Shown here one piece after another: positions 1 to 5,427 of a stretch of DNA of 9,300 nt. Position numbers and translations under genes: made by a program. Every line of letters starts with the position of its first letter. Within the stretch, counting starts at the first letter, position 1. The notes under the pieces were generated by a model, which was not told the DNA's origin, did not search any database, and saw only the letters and a list, made by a program, of their open reading frames with translations. Where the stretch lies: positions 1-9,300 of the forward strand of contig JBKPDC010000025.1 in NCBI GenBank assembly GCA_046727715.1, given 5' to 3'. Source of the stretch: CAVQLX01 sp046727715. GTDB taxonomy: Bacteria > Desulfobacterota > Binatia > DP-6.

Positions 1-995
1 TCGCGCGCGATGTCGTCGCGCCGTGCGATCACGTCCTCGACCGAGCGGCCGTATTTCTTCTGGAGCCGCGTCAACTCGGCCAGGCGATGCTCCACGGCTT
101 CGAGCCGCACCGGGTCGGGCGCCAGCGTGCGGACGTAGCGACCCAGCTGGGCGCCCGCTTCCTCGAGCTCCGCCAGCGCCTGCTCCACCAGCGTCCGGAG
201 GGGCGCCAGGCTGTCGTCTAGGCGTTCCGCCTCGCGCAGCGACCCGAGCGCGTGGCCGAGCGTGTCGACCGCCGACGCTTCCTCCGAGTACACGCCCGCC
301 TCGGCACCGCCGGCCAGGGAGCGGAGACGCTCGGCGTGCACGAGCCGCGCGCGCTCGGCGATCAGCTCCCCGTCCTCGCCGGGCACGAGCCCGGCGTGCT
401 CGAGCTCGGCGTGCTGGAAACGCAGCAGCTCGGTGCGCTCGCGGGCGGCGCGCTGCCCGGCACGGCGTTCCTCCAGCGTCTGGCGTGCTCGTGCGAGATC
501 GGCCCAGCGAGTTCGCATCTCCTCGACGTCGGTGTCGAGGCCGGCGGCAGTGTCGAGCAGCTCGCGATGGCTCTCCACCCGGCGCAGCGCCTGGTGCTCG
601 TCCTGCCCGTAGACCCGCAGGAGATGGGGCGCGAGGTCGCGCAGCAACGCCAGTGCGCCGAGCGCGCCGTTCACGTAGGCGCGCGTGCGCCCGCCGCGAG
701 CGATCACGCGGCGGACCAGCAGCTGATCCCCCGCATCGCAGGCGGCCCCCGCGGCGGCGAGGATCTCCCGCGCGCCCGGCGACACGTTCTCGAACAACGC
801 CTCCACCACGGCCTCGGCGGTTCCCGCCCGCACCAGGTCGACGTCCGGTCGCCCGCCGAGCGCCACGTCGAGCGCCTGGAGCAGGATCGACTTGCCGGCT
901 CCCGTCTCCCCCGTCACGACGTTGAAGCCGGGCTCAAGGACGAGCTCGATCTCGTCGATGATCGCCAGGTCAGTGACGCGCAGCGCGCGCAACAT
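1..995 (-). CDS. recN: DNA repair protein RecN, N-terminal part (cut by window edge)
   Basis: RecN is a cytoplasmic SMC-like ATPase that acts early in recombinational repair of double-strand breaks. I translated this frame from the reverse strand; it stays open to the left edge, giving 331 codons of a protein usually about 550-560 residues long. It opens MLRALRVTDLAIIDEIEL, the typical RecN start. A Walker A motif GETGAGKS lies at residues 29-36, followed by the family LGGRPDVDLVR segment and a Q-loop-like YGQDEHQ corresponding to GQHEHQ of other RecN proteins. After that comes a long charged stretch rich in Glu, Arg, Ala and Leu that fits the coiled-coil arm. The second ATPase half, with signature and Walker B motifs, is outside the window. 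The ATG at 993-995 lies inside the end of nadK, so the two are probably co-transcribed and translationally coupled. nadK-recN adjacency is common in bacteria. Confidence 0.95.
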   Translation of the reverse strand, partial: MLRALRVTDLAIIDEIELVLEPGFNVVTGETGAGKSILLQALDVALGGRPDVDLVRAGTAEAVVEALFENVSPGAREILAAAGAACDAGDQLLVRRVIARGGRTRAYVNGALGALALLRDLAPHLLRVYGQDEHQALRRVESHRELLDTAAGLDTDVEEMRTRWADLARARQTLEERRAGQRAARERTELLRFQHAELEHAGLVPGEDGELIAERARLVHAERLRSLAGGAEAGVYSEEASAVDTLGHALGSLREAERLDDSLAPLRTLVEQALAELEEAGAQLGRYVRTLAPDPVRLEAVEHRLAELTRLQKKYGRSVEDVIARRDDIAR

Positions 996-1860
996 GCCCG
1001 CCTCCCTGGTGCGTGCCCCAGCCGAGCTTCGAGCGCAGCACGTCGTAGTGCGTGCGATCCGGCGAGCGGACGAGCGACACCGGCGCGCGGCTGCGCCGCA
1101 CGACGACGACGTCGCCGCCGGCGAGCGGCGTGCCTTCCTGGCCGTCCACCGTGAGGATCGCATCCTGCTGGCCGGGCTCGATCTCGATCCGCACCACCGC
1201 CTGCGGCCGGAGCACCACCGGCCGGTTCGAGAGCGTGTGCGGCGAGATCGGCGAGACCAGCAGCACCTCGATGGTCGGCTCGACGATGGGACCTCCGACC
1301 GACAGCGAGTAGGCGGTCGAGCCGGTCGGCGTGGCCACGATGAGGCCGTCGGCGCGATACGCCGTGAACGGCAGCCCGTCGACCGACACCGAGCAACGGA
1401 CGATGCGCGCCAGCGCGCCGTTCGACACCACCACGTCGTTGAGCGCCCGGAAGCGCTGCCGAGCGCGCCCGCCGCGCTCGAGCGCCGCGCTGAGCGTCAT
1501 GCGCCGGTCGACCTCGTAGTCGCCCGCGAGCACGCGTCGCAGCATGTGCATCGCTTCCGCCTCGGCCACCTCGGTGAGGAAGCCCAGCTCGCCCATGTTG
1601 ACGCCGAGGATAGGTACGCGCGCATCCGCGCGGCGGGCGACCGAGAGGAGCGTGCCGTCGCCGCCGAGCACGACGATCAGGTCGGCCTCACGGACGAGGG
1701 CAGCCTTCGGCCGAGCGACCACCCCGGGCAACGGTGCGTCGGCATCGGCCAGCAGCGCGACCCCGCGGCGGCGCAGCGCCCGCACGATGCGCTGCGCGAG
1801 TCGCTTGGCGCGGGCCCGGTCGCGCTTCACCACCAGACCGACCGTGCGAATGCGCCCCAT
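970..1860 (-). CDS. nadK: NAD kinase
   Basis: NAD kinase phosphorylates NAD+ with ATP or polyphosphate to give NADP+, the only route to NADP. The 296-residue product has the hallmark GGDG motif at 66-69 (Asp68 catalytic) in VLGGDGTLLS, GVNMGELGFLTE at 86-97, and the substrate-binding segment DGLIVATPTGSTAYS at 171-185. The usual Asn-Glu pair appears as Asn141-Asp142 (ALNDVVV), a common variant. Length fits the family (about 290-300). I chose the ATG at 1858-1860 because MGRIRTVGLVV aligns with usual NadK starts and an AGG sits 5 nt upstream. In-frame GTG codons at 1861-1863 and 1864-1866 are alternatives adding one or two residues. The last 26 bp overlap the start of recN. The gene is transcribed away from rarA across an 81-bp intergenic region. 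Confidence 0.96.
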   Translation of the reverse strand: MGRIRTVGLVVKRDRARAKRLAQRIVRALRRRGVALLADADAPLPGVVARPKAALVREADLIVVLGGDGTLLSVARRADARVPILGVNMGELGFLTEVAEAEAMHMLRRVLAGDYEVDRRMTLSAALERGGRARQRFRALNDVVVSNGALARIVRCSVSVDGLPFTAYRADGLIVATPTGSTAYSLSVGGPIVEPTIEVLLVSPISPHTLSNRPVVLRPQAVVRIEIEPGQQDAILTVDGQEGTPLAGGDVVVVRRSRAPVSLVRSPDRTHYDVLRSKLGWGTHQGGGHVARAARH

Positions 1861-1881
1861 CACCACCTGCGCCGCCCGGCT

Positions 1882-1910
1882 TTCGTACCACGGGCCCCGT
1901 GGGTGTTCCA
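1882..1910 (-). promoter_or_regulatory. Candidate promoter for nadK-recN
   Basis: On the minus strand TGGAAC (1910-1905) and TACGAA (1887-1882) are separated by 17 bp; each matches 3 of 6 sigma70 consensus positions. The expected start near 1875 would give a 5' leader of about 15 nt containing the AGG ahead of the nadK ATG. The match is weak and the call rests mainly on spacing and position. The spacer contains the palindrome at 1888-1902. Confidence 0.3.
1888..1902. repeat. Perfect 15-bp palindrome, candidate operator
   Basis: The arms CCACGGG (1888-1894) and CCCGTGG (1896-1902) are exact reverse complements around a single central base. The element lies in the 81-bp region between divergent nadK-recN and rarA. 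It sits inside the 17-bp spacer of the candidate nadK promoter and just upstream of the candidate rarA -35. That is a usual place for a repressor or activator site. It does not match the LexA boxes I know (CTGT-N8-ACAG, GAAC-N4-GTTC). Chance is possible in such GC-rich DNA. Confidence 0.35.
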
Positions 1911-1933
1911 GCCCGCGCGGCGTGTGCTAGCGT
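1905..1933 (+). promoter_or_regulatory. Candidate extended -10 promoter for rarA
   Basis: GTTCCA (1905-1910, 3 of 6 matches to the -35 consensus) is followed 17 bp later by TAGCGT (1928-1933). The latter keeps T1, A2 and T6 of the -10 box and is preceded by TGC, an extended -10 signature. Transcription would begin near 1940-1941, at or just before the rarA ATG at 1942. No Shine-Dalgarno is visible upstream of that ATG, which agrees with a leaderless mRNA. Confidence 0.4.
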
Positions 1934-1941
1934 CGCACGCC

Positions 1942-3291
1942 ATGTCGCGGCAGCCGGAGCTGTTCCCGCGCGCACCCGCGGCCGCGCCGCCGTCAGCCCG
2001 CACACCGCTCGCCGAGCGCATGCGTCCGCGCACGGTCGAGGAGTTCGTCGGCCAGCGACATCTCCTCGGTCCCGGCCGCGTGCTGCGCGACCTGCTTGCC
2101 GGGGGCCGTCTCGAATCGCTCATCCTCTGGGGCCCGCCTGGGACCGGCAAGACCACGCTCGCGCGGCTGCTTGGCGAGACGAGTGGGGTGCGTACCGTCG
2201 GGTTCTCGGCGGTGCTGCACGGCGTGAAGGAGCTGCGACAGGTCGTCGAGGAGGCCGAGCACGAGATTCGCCGCACCGGCAAGCCCATCCTGCTCTTCGT
2301 GGACGAGATCCACCGCCTGAACAAGGCGCAGCAGGACGCGTTCCTGCCCCACGTCGAACGCGGCACCATCATCCTCGTGGGGGCCACCACCGAGAACCCC
2401 TCGTTCGAGGTCATTCCCGCCCTCCTGTCGCGGACGCGCGTGCTCGTCCTCGAACCGCTGACCGCAGAGGACATCGGCGCGCTGATCGAGCGCGCGCTGG
2501 CCGACCCGGAGCGTGGGCTCGGCCGCGCCCAGCTGTCGCTCGCCGCGGACGCCGGTGCGTTCCTCATCGAGCACGCGCAGGGCGACGCGCGCGTCGCGCT
2601 GAGCACGCTCGAGGTCGCGGCACACCTGGCCCGCGCGCGGCGGACCCGTGCGCTCGATCTGCCACTGCTGGAGGAAGCCGCGCAGCGGCGCGCGCTGCGC
2701 TACGACAAGGGCGGCGAGGAACACTACAACGTGATCTCCGCCTTCATCAAGAGCATGCGCGGCGGCGACCCGGACGCCGCCGTCTACTGGCTCATGCGCA
2801 TGCTCGAGGCGGGCGAGGATCCGCTGTTCGTCGCCCGCCGCATGGTGATCTTCGCTGCCGAGGACGTCGGCAACGCCGAGCCGCAGGCGCTGGCCGTCGC
2901 CGTCGCCGCGAAGGACGCAGTGCACTTCGTCGGGTTGCCGGAGGGCCGACTGCCTCTCGCCCAGGCCGCGACCTATCTCGCCACCTGTCCCAAGTCGAAC
3001 GCGGCGATGCGGGCCATGATCGCCGCCACGGCCGACGTCCGGGCGCACGGGCCGCTGCCCGTCCCGCTCCACCTGCGCAATGCGCCCACGCCGCTCATGA
3101 AGGGGCTCGGCTACGGTGCCGGCTACGAGTACCCGCACGACCATCCCGACGCGGTCACCGATCAGGAGTACCTCCCCGAGGAGCTCCGGGAGCATCGCTA
3201 CTACGAACCAACGGACCGCGGCCACGAGCGTGAGATCGCGCAGCGGCTCCGCAGCTGGCGACGACGGAGGACTCCCGGCGCGAATGGCTGA
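1942..3291 (+). CDS. rarA: Replication-associated recombination protein RarA/MgsA (AAA+ ATPase)
   Basis: RarA (MgsA; WRNIP1/Mgs1 in eukaryotes) is a tetrameric cytoplasmic AAA+ ATPase of the clamp-loader clade that acts at stalled replication forks and binds SSB. The 449-residue product begins MSRQPELFP and has the family segment LAERMRPRTVEEFVGQRHLLG at about 23-43. Walker A is GPPGTGKT at 64-71 and Walker B is LLFVDE at 117-122, continuing IHRLNKAQQDAFLPHVE. The sensor 1/Arg-finger region reads GATTENPSFEV through LLSRTR. The C-terminal MgsA domain includes YDKGGEEHYNVISAFIKSMRG, EDVGNAEPQAL and near the end LPEELREHRYYEPTDRG, all typical. Length matches the family (about 440). The same frame is open further upstream to 892, but that part is antisense to nadK and recN. 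The family motifs and a suitable ATG fix the start at 1942. Confidence 0.96.
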   Translation: MSRQPELFPRAPAAAPPSARTPLAERMRPRTVEEFVGQRHLLGPGRVLRDLLAGGRLESLILWGPPGTGKTTLARLLGETSGVRTVGFSAVLHGVKELRQVVEEAEHEIRRTGKPILLFVDEIHRLNKAQQDAFLPHVERGTIILVGATTENPSFEVIPALLSRTRVLVLEPLTAEDIGALIERALADPERGLGRAQLSLAADAGAFLIEHAQGDARVALSTLEVAAHLARARRTRALDLPLLEEAAQRRALRYDKGGEEHYNVISAFIKSMRGGDPDAAVYWLMRMLEAGEDPLFVARRMVIFAAEDVGNAEPQALAVAVAAKDAVHFVGLPEGRLPLAQAATYLATCPKSNAAMRAMIAATADVRAHGPLPVPLHLRNAPTPLMKGLGYGAGYEYPHDHPDAVTDQEYLPEELREHRYYEPTDRGHEREIAQRLRSWRRRRTPGANG

Positions 3292-3336
3292 CGACGCGGT
3301 GCGTGATGCGCCGCGTGCGGGCCCCGCCAGCCCCGG

Positions 3337-3365
3337 TTCTCAAGGTGGCCGGTCGGCAGTATCCT
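3337..3365 (+). promoter_or_regulatory. Candidate sigma70 promoter for the DUF937-OmpA gene
   Basis: TTCTCA (3337-3342) and TATCCT (3360-3365) each match 4 of 6 consensus positions and are separated by exactly 17 bp. The predicted start near 3371-3373 would give a leader of about 118 nt before the ATG at 3490. It is the best promoter match I found in the window, and it lies in a relatively AT-richer patch of the non-coding gap after rarA. Confidence 0.5.
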
Positions 3366-3369
3366 TTGG

Positions 3370-3476
3370 ACGTCCGCTCGGATCCGTCCTCGCCAGTCGA
3401 TCGCCTCGGACTCCGCGCCCGAGGCGGAGCGCCTCTACCTCTGCGGCATGTCGCCGCATGCAGGCAGAGCGGACGT
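3370..3476 (+). promoter_or_regulatory. Structured 5' leader, candidate cis-regulatory RNA
   Basis: The 10-nt segment ACGTCCGCTC at 3370-3379 is the exact complement of GAGCGGACGT at 3467-3476, so the leader can close into one domain. The 3' arm ends at the base just before the Shine-Dalgarno (3477-3483), and the 5' arm lies at the predicted transcription start. Inside are a 6-bp hairpin at 3442-3447/3453-3458 (loop of 5) and two mutually exclusive hairpins sharing 3421-3426: an 8-bp stem 3402-3409/3419-3426 and a 6-bp stem 3421-3426/3430-3435. I recognise no known riboswitch class. The layout, a closing stem beside the ribosome-binding site plus switchable inner stems, resembles a translational regulator. 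This is inference from pairing alone. The rest of the 3292-3489 gap holds only the candidate promoter. Confidence 0.4.
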
Positions 3477-3483
3477 AAGGAGG
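3477..3483 (+). promoter_or_regulatory. Perfect Shine-Dalgarno that sets the start of the DUF937-OmpA gene
   Basis: AAGGAGG lies 6 nt upstream of the ATG at 3490-3492, the ideal spacing. It decides against the in-frame upstream ATG at 3448, which has no such site and lies within a predicted hairpin loop. Confidence 0.85.
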
Positions 3484-3489
3484 AATGCG

Positions 3490-4680
3490 ATGGCTACCAT
3501 CCTCGACAGCCTGCGGAGCCCGGTGACGCCCGATCTGCTCGCTCAGGCCGCCACCGCGCTCGGAGAATCGCAGGGCAACGTCTCTCGCGGGCTCGAGGCC
3601 GCCTTTCCCGCCATCCTCGCGGGGCTGCTGTCGAAGTCGAACGACACCGGCGCGATGCGGCAGATCATGGAGCTCCTCGGCGACCCCAGCCTCGATTCGA
3701 ACCTGGTCCGGAACCCGGCGAGTATGGTCAGCGGCGCCGGGCTCGCGAAGTCGCCCATCGTGGACCTGGGCCAGCGCTTCCTGTCCGCACTCTTCGGGCC
3801 GCAGATGGGTTCGATCGCCGGGGCGCTCGCGAGCCAGGCCGGCATCAAGTCGCAATCGGCGTCCGCGCTGCTCGGTCTCGCCGCGCCGCTCGTCATGTCG
3901 GTCCTCGGCGATCGCGTGCGCCGCGACGGGCTCAACGCCGCCGGGCTGACGAATCTCCTTGCGTCGCAGAAGGAGAGCATCTTGAGGGAGGCGCCGGCCG
4001 GTCTGGCAGGATTGCTGGGTCTCGGCGCGCCGTCGCGCATGCCCATCGGCGACACCTACACGGCGCCGGAGCGGAGCCGCTCGTGGTGGCCGGCCGCCGC
4101 GCTCGTCGGCCTCGTGGCACTCGCCGGCCTGTGGGGATGGTTGCGCCGACCCACGCCGCAGCAGACGGCGCAAGCACCTGCCAACCAGGTCGCCACGAGG
4201 TCCGTGACCGATCTCCCAGACGTCGGCGCCTTCACGAAGCGGCTGCCGACGAACTTCGAGCTGCGTGCCCCTGCGACCGGCATCGAGAAGCAGGTCGTGG
4301 TGTTCATCGAGGACCCGGCCAGAGGGGTCGACGTCCCCACCTGGTTCAACTTCGACCGGCTCCTGTTCGAGACCGGCTCGGCGCAGCTCAAGCCGGAATC
4401 GCGCGAGCAGCTGCGCAACGTGGCCGAGATCCTGAAGGCCTACCCGAAGGTGAAGGCGAAGGTCGGCGGCTACACCGACAACGTGGGCGACCCGGCCGCG
4501 AACATGAAGCTGTCCCAGGACCGCGCGACGAACGTCATGACCGAGCTCGTCGTGCTGGGCGTCGCCGCGGACCGTCTCAGCGCAGAGGGCTACGGCGAGC
4601 AGAACCCGGTGGCGGACAACAGCACCGAGGCGGGCCGCCAGCAGAACCGCCGCATCGCGTTGCGCGTCACCGAGAAATAG
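3490..4680 (+). CDS. DUF937 - transmembrane - OmpA-like peptidoglycan-binding protein
   Basis: The 396-residue product has three parts. Residues 1 to about 170 are Ala/Leu-rich helical sequence starting MATILDSLRSPVTPDLLAQAA and resembling DUF937 (YidB-like), whose biochemical role is not settled. About 199-218 form one hydrophobic segment (SWWPAAALVGLVALAGLWGW) ending in Arg-Arg. After a polar linker, about 285-396 form an OmpA C-terminal domain: WFNFDRLLFETGSAQL, then YTDN at 328-331, LSQDRATNVMTELV, and GYGEQNPVADN with NRR at 386-388. The Asp of YTDN and Arg of NRR correspond to the residues that hold diaminopimelate of peptidoglycan in OmpA. There is no N-terminal signal peptide, so the central helix probably anchors the protein in the inner membrane with DUF937 in the cytoplasm and the OmpA domain in the periplasm. 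A tie between cell wall and cytoplasm is inference. The gene has its own promoter and leader, and its stop lies 3 bp from the convergent truA stop. Confidence 0.88.
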   Translation: MATILDSLRSPVTPDLLAQAATALGESQGNVSRGLEAAFPAILAGLLSKSNDTGAMRQIMELLGDPSLDSNLVRNPASMVSGAGLAKSPIVDLGQRFLSALFGPQMGSIAGALASQAGIKSQSASALLGLAAPLVMSVLGDRVRRDGLNAAGLTNLLASQKESILREAPAGLAGLLGLGAPSRMPIGDTYTAPERSRSWWPAAALVGLVALAGLWGWLRRPTPQQTAQAPANQVATRSVTDLPDVGAFTKRLPTNFELRAPATGIEKQVVVFIEDPARGVDVPTWFNFDRLLFETGSAQLKPESREQLRNVAEILKAYPKVKAKVGGYTDNVGDPAANMKLSQDRATNVMTELVVLGVAADRLSAEGYGEQNPVADNSTEAGRQQNRRIALRVTEK

Positions 4681-4683
4681 CGC

Positions 4684-5421
4684 TCAGTAGCGGACGGCGA
4701 CCAGCGTGAGCCCGTGCGGGGGCGCCGTAGCCCCCGCACGGGTGCGATCGCGGCTCGCGAGCAGCTCCCGCATGACGTCCGGCGCCCGCGTGCCGCACGC
4801 CACGTCGACCAGCGTGCCGACGACGTTGCGCACCATGTGTTTCAAGAACGCCGTCGCCTCGATACGGTAGACCAGCAGCGGCGGTTCGCGCCGGACGCGG
4901 CTCTCGAGCACGCGCCGCACGGTCGTGCGCGGCGTCTCCTTGGCGTCGGTGCCACGGAAGGTGGCGAAGTCGTGCTCACCCTCGAGCAGGCGCGCGGCCG
5001 CGTCCATGGCGTCGGCGTCGAGGGGCATCATGACGTGCCACGCCCAGCGCCGCCAGAACGGTGACGGCGCAGGCGCGTTCAGGATGCGATACTCGTACAC
5101 GCGACTGCGGGCGTGCCGGCGCGGGTCGAAGGTGTCGTCGACCAGCGCGATGTCGCGCACCGCCACGTCGTGGGGCAAGAGCGCGTTCAGGCTCCGCCGC
5201 AGGCGACCGGGGTCGACGGCGCGCGACAGCGGCGCGGTCGCTACCTGCCCCGCCGCGTGCACGCCGGCATCCGTGCGACCGGCGCCGCGCACACGCACGG
5301 GCTCGCGGAGCACGATCGTGAGCGCGCGCTCCAGCTCACCCTGCACGGTGGGACCGCCCGGCTGGAGCTGCCACCCGAGGTAGCGCGTCCCCTCGTACTC
5401 GACCGTCAGCCGTAGCTGCAC
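4684..5421 (-). CDS. truA: tRNA pseudouridine(38-40) synthase TruA
   Basis: TruA converts uridines 38, 39 and 40 in the anticodon stem-loop of many tRNAs to pseudouridine. The 245-residue product begins MQLRLTVEYEGTRYLGWQ and carries the catalytic motif GRTDAGVHA with Asp51 as nucleophile. It also has SRVYEYRI, FLKHMVRN (FLYNMVRN in many relatives) and ends TAPPHGLTLVAVRY. Length is close to the usual 245-270. The start is GTG at 5419-5421, 6 bp after the asd-like stop. No good Shine-Dalgarno is visible, so translation may be coupled to the upstream gene. It is the last gene of the leuA-leuB-asd-truA cluster and converges on the OmpA gene with a 3-bp gap. A leuB-asd-(usg)-(fimV)-truA order is also known from Pseudomonas. 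A 13-bp inverted repeat lies inside its 3' end. Confidence 0.96.
   Translation of the reverse strand: MQLRLTVEYEGTRYLGWQLQPGGPTVQGELERALTIVLREPVRVRGAGRTDAGVHAAGQVATAPLSRAVDPGRLRRSLNALLPHDVAVRDIALVDDTFDPRRHARSRVYEYRILNAPAPSPFWRRWAWHVMMPLDADAMDAAARLLEGEHDFATFRGTDAKETPRTTVRRVLESRVRREPPLLVYRIEATAFLKHMVRNVVGTLVDVACGTRAPDVMRELLASRDRTRAGATAPPHGLTLVAVRY
4711..4742. repeat. 13-bp perfect inverted repeat inside the 3' end of truA
   Basis: The arms CCCGTGCGGGGGC (4711-4723) and GCCCCCGCACGGG (4730-4742) are exact reverse complements with a 6-nt loop. On the plus strand the hairpin begins 30 nt after the OmpA-gene stop. On the minus strand it is within the truA codons for about residues 227-237 (RAGATAPPHG). 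Neither side is followed by a T-run, so it is not a textbook intrinsic terminator. It could protect a 3' end or cause pausing between the converging transcripts. Confidence 0.6.
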
Positions 5422-5427
5422 GAGCTG

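Noticed and set aside
892..1941. Long upstream extension of the rarA reading frame
   Set aside because: It lies antisense to nadK and recN, whose motifs are unmistakable, and shows Arg/His-rich low-complexity sequence typical of a shadow frame in GC-rich DNA.
1993..3225. 410-codon minus-strand frame opposite rarA
   Set aside because: It mirrors the rarA codons, contains no recognisable domain and follows the third-position GC bias of rarA.
3292..3336. Intrinsic terminator of rarA
   Set aside because: I found no stem followed by a T-run here. The hairpins further on lie in the leader of the next gene and also lack T-runs.
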